From contig JAJYHT010000009.1 of assembly GCA_021784595.1 (NCBI GenBank), positions 1 through 64,000 on the forward strand: a stretch of 64,000 nt of DNA, in the 5' to 3' direction. The position numbers and the translations under genes were made by a program. The DNA is from Bacillota bacterium. GTDB taxonomy: Bacteria; Bacillota; Sulfobacillia; Sulfobacillales; Sulfobacillaceae. The first letter of the stretch is position 1. Each line of letters starts with the position of its first letter. The notes beneath the pieces are model-generated. The model was not told the origin of the DNA and made no database searches. It saw only the letters and a program-made list of their open reading frames with translations. Below, piece after piece: positions 40,914-50,247 of this stretch.

Positions 40914-41822
40914 TTAGGTGGAAGAGGGGCTAGGAATGTTCAATGCCGCCAACTGGGGCACCAATTGGCTGAACACTTGATTACGGACGGCGTCCTCATT
41001 AGGTAACGATCCCCTATAGGCTAGGGTTACGGCTATGGAATACGAAGTGGGAGCCACGTCGATGACAAGCGCCTCGCCCTGATAGCCAAGATTTTTTAAG
41101 ATATCGCGCAACATGTCTATAACGGGCTCGGAAGGCACGGCCAATGGCATGTCAAAACGGAACCGGATGTGGCGTTGTTCGGAACGAGAATGATTTTCAA
41201 TCATGGCTTGAATGATAATCCCGTTGGGCACCATTAGCGGAAGTCCTTGATCGCTTTGGATGGACGTGTACATCAGGTTAATATCGGTAATGACGCCACT
41301 ATATCCGGGTTTTAGGGCGTCATGAGGATAGGATGGCATAAGCATCGGATACTGCCAAGCTACAAAAGTGATATGGTTGCCGACATCAAAGGGGCGAAAG
41401 ATGACTAAACCAATTCCGGCAATGAGGTTGCCAAACATGGTTTGGCCCGCCAGTCCAATGATTACGGTGAAAAATGCTCCGCCGAACACTACGGAGGAGA
41501 GTCCTACTCCAAAGGCAGCCAATACCGAGAGCACCACCACCAGCAGCAAAATCAGACGCACGATGAACCGCAAAGAGGATGTACGGCCGCCGGCATTGGG
41601 GGCCAAGCGAAACAGGTACCGTTCCAGGATGAACGAGATGAGGCCTCCCACTACCAAAATGATGAGAGCTTTACTGAGGTGAAGGTAGTCTGTGTTCAAA
41701 TGGAGCTGTCCTTTGGACAAGTCGAGGCCTATGGCCATGGCGATACCCAGCAAGACTAGCACTAAGACCAAAATCCACGTGCGACGCCACATGCGCTTCA
41801 AGTCGTGTGGGTTTGTTTGCAT
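40914..41822 (-). CDS. MscS-family mechanosensitive channel
   Basis: 302 residues: about three N-terminal membrane segments, then the pore helix and MscS beta domain. Markers are G-G-A-F-F-T-V-I-I-G-L-A-G-Q-T-M-F-G-N-L-I-A-G and F-D-V-G-N-H-I-T. MscS channels release solutes on hypo-osmotic shock. ATG 41822 is 11 bases after AGGAGG; a GTG at 41834 overlaps that site and is unlikely. It is divergent from the 2Fe-2S gene. Confidence 0.88.
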   Translation of the reverse strand: MQTNPHDLKRMWRRTWILVLVLVLLGIAMAIGLDLSKGQLHLNTDYLHLSKALIILVVGGLISFILERYLFRLAPNAGGRTSSLRFIVRLILLLVVVLSVLAAFGVGLSSVVFGGAFFTVIIGLAGQTMFGNLIAGIGLVIFRPFDVGNHITFVAWQYPMLMPSYPHDALKPGYSGVITDINLMYTSIQSDQGLPLMVPNGIIIQAMIENHSRSEQRHIRFRFDMPLAVPSEPVIDMLRDILKNLGYQGEALVIDVAPTSYSIAVTLAYRGSLPNEDAVRNQVFSQLVPQLAALNIPSPSST

Positions 41823-41907
41823 CGCAACTGCCACCTCCTAAACGCAAATAGGGTATCATGGGGAAGAGAAGGCTGTCACCCAGCATTTTTAGTCAGGGGG
41901 GGTGCCG

Positions 41908-42216
41908 ATGAAAGGCTTAGGTCCGTTGCATCTCGCATCACGGCGATTTTTGGTATGCACTGGCGCGGCGTGCCGCGGCCGGGGGGCGCGCGCTATCGCC
42001 AAAGAAGCGCGCCGATTGGCCAAGGGAACCGACACCGCGGTACTCACCACGGCATGTCTTCGGCTCTGCACTCACGCTCCCAATATGGTGTGCTATCCCC
42101 AAGGCGTTTGGTTCAGTTGGGTTACTAAACCGGTGGTGGCTCAAGTGATGGCCAAGGAGGCTTTCTTAGACCCTTCATTAGAGGCTCTGATTGCGTTTCG
42201 CTTGGATCCGAGATAA
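41908..42216 (+). CDS. Thioredoxin-like [2Fe-2S] ferredoxin family protein
   Basis: 102 residues with two cysteine pairs: V-C-T-G-A-A-C-R-G-R-G near the N-terminus and T-A-C-L-R-L-C-T-H-A-P in the middle, followed by V-C-Y-P-Q-G-V-W-F. This is the cluster-binding pattern of thioredoxin-fold 2Fe-2S ferredoxins (NuoE-like), though the spacing of the first pair is C-X4-C as in small stand-alone members. The electron partner is unknown. ATG 41908 follows a run of G residues. Confidence 0.78.
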   Translation: MKGLGPLHLASRRFLVCTGAACRGRGARAIAKEARRLAKGTDTAVLTTACLRLCTHAPNMVCYPQGVWFSWVTKPVVAQVMAKEAFLDPSLEALIAFRLDPR

Positions 42217-42220
42217 TCTC

Positions 42221-42248
42221 TTTACCTTGGTTGACGGGTGGTATATTA
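42221..42248 (+). promoter_or_regulatory. Probable promoter of the pyr operon
   Basis: An extended -10 TGGTATATT (TATATT at 42243-42248) stands 16 bases after TTTACC (42221-42226). The transcript would start just before the PyrR-binding leader. The -35 is a weak match. Confidence 0.45.
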
Positions 42249-42274
42249 TGTCTTGGGGTACACTTCCTTTAACA

Positions 42275-42344
42275 CCAGTCCTGCGAGGCTGGAAAGGGGC
42301 ACCGATGGTTTTGCTCTAGCCTTCGCAGGGGTAGAGCATTTTTT
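42275..42344 (+). promoter_or_regulatory. PyrR-dependent attenuator of the pyr operon
   Basis: The hairpin CCAGTCCTGCGAGGCTGG (42275-42292) holds the PyrR-binding consensus ARUCC-NGNGAGGYU. It is followed by a terminator with stem GCTCTA...TAGAGC (42313-42337) and ATTTTTTA. When UMP is high, PyrR binds the first hairpin and lets the terminator form; otherwise an antiterminator forms. Only one attenuator is seen, at the head of the operon; Bacillus has three. Confidence 0.88.
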
Positions 42345-42359
42345 ATTGGGAGGAATACC

Positions 42360-42905
42360 GTGGCAAAAGCGGAAATTCTTGACCACGACGGCATGCGGCG
42401 AGCGTTAATGCGCATTGCTCACGAAATCGTGGAACGCAATCATGGGGCAAGCGATATTGTATTAGTCGGCATTCGCAGCCGAGGAGTCCCGTTGGCTCAC
42501 CGCATTCAGCAGAACATCGAAGCGATTGAGCATGTTTTGGTTCCTGTGCAGATTTTGGATATTGGATTGTATCGCGACGATTGGTTTCAAAGGCCATTCA
42601 ATCCAGTAGAATCCAGCAAAATTACCACGGCCATCAATAAGCGGGTGGTGGTCTTGGTTGATGACGTGCTGTTTACGGGCCGGACGATTCGGGCTGCCAT
42701 GGACGCGCTGTCCGACTATGGACGTCCGCAGGCCATTCAATTGGCGGTCCTGGTGGACCGAGGCCACCGTGAATTGCCAATTCGAGCCGATTTTGTGGGG
42801 AAAAACCTTCCCACTGCGCGAAGCGAGAAAGTGGCAGTGCGGCTCGAAGAGTCGGATGGGGAAGACCAAGTCGTGCTGATTAAGCCAGAAAATGACGACG
42901 CATAA
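42360..42905 (+). CDS. pyrR: PyrR, pyr operon RNA-binding attenuator / uracil PRTase
   Basis: 181 residues of the type I PRTase fold: [15 protein letters not shown] near the N-terminus and the PRPP loop [18 protein letters not shown] 42360 is preceded by GGGAGGAA at the right distance. It regulates this operon by binding the leader at 42275 and may have uracil phosphoribosyltransferase activity. The uracil permease gene pyrP that follows in Bacillus is missing; pyrB is next. Confidence 0.95.
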   Translation: MAKAEILDHDGMRRALMRIAHEIVERNHGASDIVLVGIRSRGVPLAHRIQQNIEAIEHVLVPVQILDIGLYRDDWFQRPFNPVESSKITTAINKRVVVLVDDVLFTGRTIRAAMDALSDYGRPQAIQLAVLVDRGHRELPIRADFVGKNLPTARSEKVAVRLEESDGEDQVVLIKPENDDA

Positions 42906-42937
42906 CAAAATGCTTTGTTAGAGGGAGCCTGAACAGT

Positions 42938-43846
42938 GTGCGGGATTTTATCAAACTAGAGGGCATGGATTCAAGCGACCTGAAGGCTTTGATAAGTTTG
43001 GCAGAAAGCCTCAGTGAAATATTAAGCCGCCCCATTAAAAAAGTGCCAACGCTACGCGGTCGGGCAATCGCCAACGTGTTCTTCGAGGCTAGCACACGGA
43101 CCCGTAACTCCTTTGAACTGGCGGGAAAATACATGAGTGCTGATGTGATAAATTTTCAAGCCAGCGGTTCTAGTGTGGAAAAAGGGGAGACCCTGTGGGA
43201 CACCGCCCGCAACTTGACCGCGATGGGCATCGATGCCGTGGTGATTCGCCACCAAGTGTCCGGTATACCCGGTTTGCTGGCGGATCTTTTAGATGTGCCG
43301 GTTATCAACGCGGGCGACGGGATGCATGAGCATCCGACCCAAGGGCTTCTGGATTTGGTCGCCGCTAAAGCGAGGAAAGGTCGCTTGGAAGGCCTTAAGG
43401 TGGCGATTGTGGGAGACGTTTTGCATAGTCGGGTGGCACGGTCAGACTTGTGGGGATTTCAGACCATGGGAGCCGAGGTGACATTGGTGGGACCGCCAAA
43501 TCTTCTGCCTGCGGAGCTGGGGGTGGCGATGACCAGCAATTTGGAGGAAGGCATCAAGGGATGCGATGTGATTCAGGTACTGCGATTGCAGCACGAACGC
43601 CAAAAGGGCGGTTCGATCCCCTCAGTGCGGGAATATCGCGCGCTGTTCGGAATAACCGGACCGCGCTTGGCCCAGTGGGCGCCAGATGCCTGTGTGATGC
43701 ATCCGGGACCCCAAAATCGCGGGGTGGAAATTGATAGCGATGTATTGGATGGTCCCCAAAGCGCTGTACTAGACCAAGTGCGGTATGGTGTTGCGGTAAG
43801 AATGGCGGTACTGTACCGTCTGTTAGGAGGAACTCATGACATCTAA
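42938..43846 (+). CDS. pyrB: Aspartate carbamoyltransferase catalytic subunit
   Basis: 302 residues with F-E-A-S-T-R-T-R-N-S-F for carbamoyl phosphate binding, S-S-V-E-K-G-E-T, and H-P-T-Q near the centre. It joins carbamoyl phosphate and aspartate. GTG 42938 follows GAGGGAG at a suitable distance. No pyrI-type regulatory gene is present, as usual in Firmicutes with PyrR. It overlaps pyrC by 11 bases. Confidence 0.96.
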   Translation: MRDFIKLEGMDSSDLKALISLAESLSEILSRPIKKVPTLRGRAIANVFFEASTRTRNSFELAGKYMSADVINFQASGSSVEKGETLWDTARNLTAMGIDAVVIRHQVSGIPGLLADLLDVPVINAGDGMHEHPTQGLLDLVAAKARKGRLEGLKVAIVGDVLHSRVARSDLWGFQTMGAEVTLVGPPNLLPAELGVAMTSNLEEGIKGCDVIQVLRLQHERQKGGSIPSVREYRALFGITGPRLAQWAPDACVMHPGPQNRGVEIDSDVLDGPQSAVLDQVRYGVAVRMAVLYRLLGGTHDI

Positions 43847-45146
43847 CGAGACAGTTGGGAATACCCGGTGGCATATTAAGAATGTCAGGATTTTGGACCC
43901 GTTTACGGCTACCGATGCCATGGGGGACGTCTTCATTGTCGATGGACGGTTCGCCGCCGGTCCAGTGCAGGGCATGACAGTAATCGAAGGACAAGGCCTG
44001 TGGGCGGTGCCGCGCATGACCGACATCCACGTCCATTTCCGAGAGCCAGGTCAAGAACATAAAGAGGATTTGCTTTCAGGCAGCCGGGCGGCTGCCGCGG
44101 GAGGTTTTACGGTAGTGGCGGCCATGCCCAATACCAGCCCAGTGATTGACTCTGCGGCATTAGTCGCGTGGGAGCGAAACCGGGCCCGGGAAATCGGATT
44201 GGTGGAGTTGTGGCCGATGGGCGCGGTGACCAAGGGTTCGGCTGGCCAGGAATTGGCGGAATTGGGCCTCATGGAAGAGGCCGGCGCGATGGGGTTTTCT
44301 GATGACGGGAAACCGGTGGCTAATGCCCGGATGATGCGCAGCGCCTTAAGCTACGTCTCCATGCTTGGTCATCCCATCGTGCAGCATGCAGAAGATTTGT
44401 CGTTGTCCGAGGGCACTGTGATGCATGAAGGGGCAATCTCCCATCAGCTCGGTTTGTCCGGCGCACCTGCTGCGGCAGAATCAGTGATGGTCTGGCGGGA
44501 TGTGGAACTCAGCATTTTAACCTCGGGACCCTTGCATGTGGCGCATGTCACTGCTATAGGCTCGCTGGAGGCACTCGAGTATGCCGCTCGCAGAGGAGCG
44601 CCGGTAACGGCTGAGGCTACGCCGCATCATCTGCTCTTAACCGATTCGGCCGTATCGGACTGGAATTCGTCGCCCATCAGTAAAGTCAATCCGCCGCTGC
44701 GGCCGACAACGCATCGGGCGGCACTGAGGCAAGCAGTGGCTTCGGGATTGGTGTCCGTGATTGCCAGCGACCATGCGCCACATCATATGGATGAAAAAGC
44801 CGCTCCCTTTCCACAGGCGCCATATGGCATTAGCGGTTTGGAAACCAGTGTGGGCGCGGTGTTCACGGCCCTCTTGCATAGCGGGTTGATGGATCCGCTG
44901 ACTCTATTGGCTCGGATGACAGTGGGGCCGCACCGGGCGCTCCGTGCCCACTATCCCGGACTGGTGCAGGGGGCGGCCGCTGACTTAACCCTGATTGACC
45001 CACACGCATCATGGATTGTCGATTCGCGCGCCTTTTATTCGCAAGGACACAACACGCCGATGGATGGAATGCAGCTAAAGGGAAGGGCTGTGGGGACTAT
45101 GCTGCGCGGTGTATGGACTATGCGGGAAGGGCAGGTGTTGGCGTGA
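43836..45146 (+). CDS. pyrC: Dihydroorotase
   Basis: 436 residues of the class I dihydroorotase type: D-I-H-V-H-F-R-E-P-G with the metal-binding histidines, G-F-S-D-D-G-K-P, and A-S-D-H-A-P-H-H with the catalytic Asp. It closes carbamoyl-aspartate to dihydroorotate. ATG 43836 lies within the end of pyrB with TAGGAGGA upstream. Its stop overlaps carA (TGATG). Confidence 0.96.
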   Translation: MTSNETVGNTRWHIKNVRILDPFTATDAMGDVFIVDGRFAAGPVQGMTVIEGQGLWAVPRMTDIHVHFREPGQEHKEDLLSGSRAAAAGGFTVVAAMPNTSPVIDSAALVAWERNRAREIGLVELWPMGAVTKGSAGQELAELGLMEEAGAMGFSDDGKPVANARMMRSALSYVSMLGHPIVQHAEDLSLSEGTVMHEGAISHQLGLSGAPAAAESVMVWRDVELSILTSGPLHVAHVTAIGSLEALEYAARRGAPVTAEATPHHLLLTDSAVSDWNSSPISKVNPPLRPTTHRAALRQAVASGLVSVIASDHAPHHMDEKAAPFPQAPYGISGLETSVGAVFTALLHSGLMDPLTLLARMTVGPHRALRAHYPGLVQGAAADLTLIDPHASWIVDSRAFYSQGHNTPMDGMQLKGRAVGTMLRGVWTMREGQVLA

Positions 45147-46231
45147 TGCTGGATGGTTGGCTTACCTTTTCCAACGGGAACCGTTATCACGGGCAATTGA
45201 TTGGGGCTGTAGGCCAGGTTGCGGCGGGGGAAGTTGTGTTCAACACGGCTATGACCGGATATCAGGAGATTTTGACCGACCCGTCCTATTATGGGCAAAT
45301 TGTCGTATTGACCTACCCTCTAATTGGGAACTATGGAACTTTTGCGGAAGCGGCAGAATCTTTGTTCCCGTGGGCATCAGCTTTGGTGATGCATAAGGCC
45401 ACGCGATTGCCCTCGCATTTTGGCGGAGCAGAATCGATAGATGACTATTTGAAACGCTATGGAAAAGTGGGATTGATTGATGTGGACACCCGGAGTTTGA
45501 CCAAGTTTCTTCGCGCAGAAGGAACGCAACGGGCGGTCCTGTCGTCCGCTGGCATGTCGGACCAGGCAATACAGGAAGCTATCCAGTCCGTGGATTTGAC
45601 CGACAGTGTGTTTCGGGTCACGACACCCGTGGCCATCACCATTGACGGCCGCGGGCCGCATATCGTGGTAATAGACTACGGGGCCAAAAATTCAATATTA
45701 GCGGAGCTCCAGCGTCGGGGTGCGCGCATTACCGTGGTTCCGGCAGGGATTGATGAGGACACTCTCGATCAGCTTAAGCCCGATGGAGTCGTTCTCTCCA
45801 ACGGACCAGGCGATCCAGCCAGTATTCCACAGGTGCTGCCCACGGTGCGTCATGCAATAGACCACTATCCGACTTTGGGCATTTGCTTAGGCCACCAGTT
45901 GATAGGGATCGTGGAGGGAGCCTCGACCTATCCTTTGAAGTTTGGGCATCATGGAGCCAACCACCCGTTATGGGACCATCGGTCGCAAAAAGTTTTGATT
46001 ACCTCACAAAATCATGGCTATGCGGTGAATGCGGATTCGTTGGCGGACCGCTACCAAGTGCGGCTAACCAATCTTCATGATCAGACGGTGGAAGGACTGC
46101 AACATCGTACGCGTCCAGTGCTGTCGGTGCAGCATCATCCGGAAGCGGGTCCGGGTCCCTCCGACTCGCTGTACCTGTTTGATGAATTTATGGCCTGGGT
46201 CACGAAGTCAGAGGGGGATGCGGATGCCTAG
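45146..46231 (+). CDS. carA: Carbamoyl-phosphate synthase small subunit
   Basis: 361 residues: N-terminal half with G-E-V-V-F-N-T-A-M-T-G-Y-Q-E, C-terminal class I glutamine amidotransferase with G-I-C-L-G-H-Q (nucleophile Cys) and V-Q-H-H-P-E-A. It releases ammonia from glutamine for CarB. ATG 45146 overlaps the pyrC stop; an in-frame extension up to 45011 lies entirely within pyrC and is not expected. It overlaps carB by 8 bases. Confidence 0.96.
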   Translation: MLDGWLTFSNGNRYHGQLIGAVGQVAAGEVVFNTAMTGYQEILTDPSYYGQIVVLTYPLIGNYGTFAEAAESLFPWASALVMHKATRLPSHFGGAESIDDYLKRYGKVGLIDVDTRSLTKFLRAEGTQRAVLSSAGMSDQAIQEAIQSVDLTDSVFRVTTPVAITIDGRGPHIVVIDYGAKNSILAELQRRGARITVVPAGIDEDTLDQLKPDGVVLSNGPGDPASIPQVLPTVRHAIDHYPTLGICLGHQLIGIVEGASTYPLKFGHHGANHPLWDHRSQKVLITSQNHGYAVNADSLADRYQVRLTNLHDQTVEGLQHRTRPVLSVQHHPEAGPGPSDSLYLFDEFMAWVTKSEGDADA

Positions 46232-49200
46232 ACGGCAAAATATCCAAAAAGTATTAGTCATCGGATCAGGTCCGATTATCATTGGCCAAGCAGCGGAGTT
46301 TGACTATGCTGGAACCCAAGCGTGTCGGGCGTTAAAAGAAGAAGGCATTGAAGTCGTGCTGGTCAATAGCAATCCAGCGACCATCATGACGGATCTTTCA
46401 GTGGCCGATATCGTTTATGTGGAGCCGCTAACGGTTTCGTTTTTAGCTTATATCCTGGGAAAGGAACGTCCAGACGGGATATTGGCCACCTTAGGAGGGC
46501 AAATGGGTCTGAACCTGGCCACCGATCTGTCCAAGGCAGGCATCTTGACCGATTTAGGGGTACAGGTGTTGGGGACTTCGATTGCTACCATCGAGATGGC
46601 CGAAGACCGCGAAGCGTTTCGCCGTTTGATGATCGACCTCGGACATCCCATTCCTAACAGTAAAACGGTCACCACACTGGAAGAGGGACTAGCCTTTGCC
46701 GGTGAGATGCAATATCCCTTGGTTTTGCGCCCTGCCTATACTTTAGGCGGAAGCGGCGGTGGATTTGTTCATAGCGATGCCGATATGATGGAGCGGTTGC
46801 CCCATGCCCTGGCACTCAGCCCAATCGGTCAGGTGCTGGTAGAGGAGTCCATTGCTGGTTATAAGGAAGTGGAGTATGAAGTCATCCGCGATACTGCGGG
46901 CAATGCCATTACGGTGTGCAATATGGAAAATTTTGACCCCGTAGGCGTGCATACCGGAGACTCCATTGTGGTAGCGCCTAGCCAAACCTTGTCTGACAAA
47001 GAATATCAATTACTGCGGACGGCCGCTTTAGACATTGTCCACCACTTAGGGGTAGAGGGCGGATGCAATGTCCAGTTTGCCTTGCATCCCGATGGCCGCT
47101 ACCGGGTGATCGAAGTGAATCCCCGGGTATCCCGCTCCAGTGCCTTAGCGTCAAAGGCCACCGGATATCCAATTGCCCGGGTCGTGTCAAAGATCGCCAT
47201 CGGCTTGACATTGCCTGAAATTGGCAATCCGGTTACGGGAACCACGACTGCCGCGTTTGAACCGGCTTTGGACTATGTGGTGGCAAAAATTCCCCGGTGG
47301 CCGTTTGACAAATTTGCCAGTGCGGACCGTCATCTGGGCACGCAGATGAAGGCTACCGGCGAAGTGATGGCGATTGACCGCACTTTTACCGCGGCCTTGC
47401 AAAAGGCAGTACGGTCGCTGGAAATTAAGCGGTTTGGACTAACCGGCCCATTAGAAGCTCTAGCCTCCGATGAAGTGGTATGGAATAACGTGGTTGAACC
47501 TACCGACGAAAGACTGTTTTATGTTGCTGAGGCGCTCCGACGCGGCATTTCGGTGGATGCTGTGGCTAAAGCCACAAAAATCGACCGATGGTTTCTTGAC
47601 GCCATAGCGGATATTGTGACGGAGGAAAAGTGGTTGTTGTCTCATCCAGATCAATGGAGTGACCGACTGCGTGATTTGAAGAGCAAAGGATTTGCCGATC
47701 GTCGAATAGGAGAATTGACTGGCCAGTCAGAGGACCGGGTCCGGGACGAGCGTATGGCTCAGGGAGTTTTTCCCGCTTATAAAATGGTGGACACTTGCGC
47801 CGGAGAGTTTCCCGCCATCACGCCCTATTACTATGCTAGCTACGATGAAGAGAATGAGGCTGAACCGCTTTCGGGCCCCAAAGTTTTGGTGTTGGGTTCC
47901 GGTCCCATTCGCATTGGACAAGGCATCGAATTCGACGCGGCCAGTGTTTACGCGTTGAATGCGCTGCGCTCCATGGGTTATCAGGCCATTATGATTAACA
48001 ACAATCCAGAAACGGTGTCCACCGATTTTAACGCGTCCGACCGTCTGTACTTTGAACCATTAACTTTGGAAGATGTCCTAAATGTGATTCATGTGGAGAA
48101 ACCCGATGGGGTCATAGTACAATTTGGCGGCCAAACCGCGATTAATTTGGCAAACGATCTAGCCCGTCTGGGGGTCGCTATTTTTGGGACTCAAGTGCAG
48201 GGAATTACAGGAGCTGAAGATCGGGAACAGTTTGAGCGCATTCTTCAAACTTACGATATCGCAAGACCGCCGGGCCGGACGGCGATTACGGATGCCCAAG
48301 CGGTAGCTGCTGGTCAGGAGATTGGATATCCAGTCTTGGTGCGCCCGTCCTATGTACTGGGGGGACGCGCTATGGAAATCATCGATGATGAAGACGGATT
48401 GCGCGATTATTTGGCGCGCAGTCACGAAATGGGACCCGATCAACCCCTCCTGATTGACCGCTACATGAACGGTTTAGAGTTGGAAGTGGACGCGGTGAGC
48501 GATGGCCAGCGGGTCATAATTCCCGCCATTATGGAACATGTGGAACGTGCTGGCATCCATTCCGGCGATTCGATCGCTGCGTTGCCGCCAGTAAAGGCGT
48601 CCAAGGCGGTAATTGAACGGGTGACGGCGATTACCACCCAACTATGCCGTGCGCTGTCGGTTCGAGGTCTCTTAAATGTCCAGTTTGTGGCGGTCCGCGA
48701 TCAAGTGTACGTCATTGAAGCCAACCCTCGGTCAAGCCGCACGGTGCCGTTTATAATCAAGGCTACGGGTGCTCCTATGGTCGACATGGCGATTGAAGCT
48801 GCAGTCACGGGCCATTTGAGCGAGCGTTATACCCAGGGGCTGTGGCCGTATCCTCATCATTATGCGGTCAAAATGCCGGTCTTTTCCTTTGGCAAATTAA
48901 ATATGGTGGACGCTGCCTTGGGACCTGAAATGAAAAGCACCGGCGAGGTTATGGGGATAGACAAAGATTTTGCCAGTGCTTTGTATAAGGCGCTGATTGC
49001 GGGAGGATTTCGGCTGCCCTCGGGAGGGAAAATTCTGGTCACGATTGCAGACCAGGATAAAAGCGAAGCTTTGCCCTACCTGGAAGAGCTTGCGCGCTTG
49101 GGCTATCGTTTATATGCCACAACAGGCACCTTGGCGCTTTTGTCTTCTTTAGGCATACCGGCCACCCCAGTCTACAAATTGGGTGAACGGCGGCCGCATT

Positions 49201-49433
49201 TGGTCGATTTGATCCGCCAAGGCCAGTTTCACTTGGTCATCAACACCATAAGCGTGGGTGGCGATCGTGAGCGGGAAGGGTTCTTAATTCGCCGCGCGGC
49301 GGTCGAACGGGGCGTCCTGTGTTTCACGTCGTTGGATACGGTGGCGGCTGCTATTGAAGGATTGCGTCAACGTTCTCGGCAAGCTTTTGGGGTGCACTCA
49401 CTAAATGAGTGGTTGGCGCCGTCTACTCGTTGA
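46224..49433 (+). CDS. carB: Carbamoyl-phosphate synthase large subunit
   Basis: 1069 residues, the normal length. It has two homologous ATP-grasp halves: G-S-G-P-I-I-I-G-Q-A-A-E-F-D-Y near the N-terminus and G-S-G-P-I-R-I-G-Q-G-I-E-F-D near residue 555. A C-terminal MGS-like allosteric domain follows (Y-A-T-T-G-T-L-A near 970). It makes carbamoyl phosphate from bicarbonate, ammonia and two ATP. ATG 46224 is preceded by GAGGGGGA. Confidence 0.97.
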   Translation: MPRRQNIQKVLVIGSGPIIIGQAAEFDYAGTQACRALKEEGIEVVLVNSNPATIMTDLSVADIVYVEPLTVSFLAYILGKERPDGILATLGGQMGLNLATDLSKAGILTDLGVQVLGTSIATIEMAEDREAFRRLMIDLGHPIPNSKTVTTLEEGLAFAGEMQYPLVLRPAYTLGGSGGGFVHSDADMMERLPHALALSPIGQVLVEESIAGYKEVEYEVIRDTAGNAITVCNMENFDPVGVHTGDSIVVAPSQTLSDKEYQLLRTAALDIVHHLGVEGGCNVQFALHPDGRYRVIEVNPRVSRSSALASKATGYPIARVVSKIAIGLTLPEIGNPVTGTTTAAFEPALDYVVAKIPRWPFDKFASADRHLGTQMKATGEVMAIDRTFTAALQKAVRSLEIKRFGLTGPLEALASDEVVWNNVVEPTDERLFYVAEALRRGISVDAVAKATKIDRWFLDAIADIVTEEKWLLSHPDQWSDRLRDLKSKGFADRRIGELTGQSEDRVRDERMAQGVFPAYKMVDTCAGEFPAITPYYYASYDEENEAEPLSGPKVLVLGSGPIRIGQGIEFDAASVYALNALRSMGYQAIMINNNPETVSTDFNASDRLYFEPLTLEDVLNVIHVEKPDGVIVQFGGQTAINLANDLARLGVAIFGTQVQGITGAEDREQFERILQTYDIARPPGRTAITDAQAVAAGQEIGYPVLVRPSYVLGGRAMEIIDDEDGLRDYLARSHEMGPDQPLLIDRYMNGLELEVDAVSDGQRVIIPAIMEHVERAGIHSGDSIAALPPVKASKAVIERVTAITTQLCRALSVRGLLNVQFVAVRDQVYVIEANPRSSRTVPFIIKATGAPMVDMAIEAAVTGHLSERYTQGLWPYPHHYAVKMPVFSFGKLNMVDAALGPEMKSTGEVMGIDKDFASALYKALIAGGFRLPSGGKILVTIADQDKSEALPYLEELARLGYRLYATTGTLALLSSLGIPATPVYKLGERRPHLVDLIRQGQFHLVINTISVGGDREREGFLIRRAAVERGVLCFTSLDTVAAAIEGLRQRSRQAFGVHSLNEWLAPSTR

Positions 49434-49482
49434 AGGGGGCAAGCGACATTTGGTGAATAAGGAGGTGGGGGGACTGGCCGAG

Positions 49483-50247
49483 ATGGTTAGAGGCCGTGTG
49501 GTTAAACGGCATGAGCCCGCGCCCGGGCACGTCGAGCTGTGGATTCATAGTCCGGTTTTAGCAAAAGCCATCCCGGGGCAATTTGTCCATGTAGCCACCG
49601 GCGGCATGTTGCGACGCCCGATTTCGTTTTCGCGTCTGGATCACAGTGCAGGCACAGCAGCGATTTTGTTTCAGATAGTGGGAGATGGAACCCGCTGGTT
49701 AGCGAGCGTGCAGGAGGGCGTCGAATTGGACTTGATGGGGCCGCTAGGCCGTGGATTTGCCATGCCCGATCCCCGTCATCCATGGTGTTTAGTAGGGGGA
49801 GGAGTAGGCATTCCTCCCTTGTTGGCGGCGGCAACCGCCTGGACCCCGTTTTTAAACGAGCCGCCTACGGTAGTTTTAGGGGCACGCGAGTCCGCGCTGC
49901 TCCTTTTGGAAGAGGAATTTCGCGCTTTAGGCGCCGCCGTCGAGGTAACCACCGATGATGGATCGCAGGGACAGAGAGGCACGGTTGTGGGCCCATTGGC
50001 GCACTGGCTGGCTAAGCATCCTACGGGACAAGTCTATGCCTGCGGCCCTACGCCGATGCTGGGCGCGGTAGCTCGGGCATCTCAAGGACAAAGCAACGTC
50101 TGGCTGGCACTAGAACAACGCATGGGGTGCGGGGTGGGTGCTTGCTTGGCCTGCGTGGTGCTGGCCAATGGGCAAAACGGGCCCGTCTACCGTCGGGTTT
50201 GTACAGATGGACCAGTATTTGCTGCGGAGGAGCTGATCTTCGAATGA
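49483..50247 (+). CDS. pyrK: Dihydroorotate dehydrogenase electron-transfer subunit
   Basis: 254 residues: FAD-binding R-R-P-I-S-F-S, NAD-binding G-G-G-V-G-I-P-P-L-L, and the [2Fe-2S] site C-G-V-G-A-C-L-A-C with a fourth Cys in R-R-V-C-T-D-G-P-V-F. PyrK passes electrons from PyrD to NAD+. The start is uncertain: ATG 49483 has a GGGGGGA site at about 9 bases, but GTG 49453 or GTG 49465 are possible. It overlaps pyrD by four bases. Confidence 0.92.
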   Translation: MVRGRVVKRHEPAPGHVELWIHSPVLAKAIPGQFVHVATGGMLRRPISFSRLDHSAGTAAILFQIVGDGTRWLASVQEGVELDLMGPLGRGFAMPDPRHPWCLVGGGVGIPPLLAAATAWTPFLNEPPTVVLGARESALLLLEEEFRALGAAVEVTTDDGSQGQRGTVVGPLAHWLAKHPTGQVYACGPTPMLGAVARASQGQSNVWLALEQRMGCGVGACLACVVLANGQNGPVYRRVCTDGPVFAAEELIFE

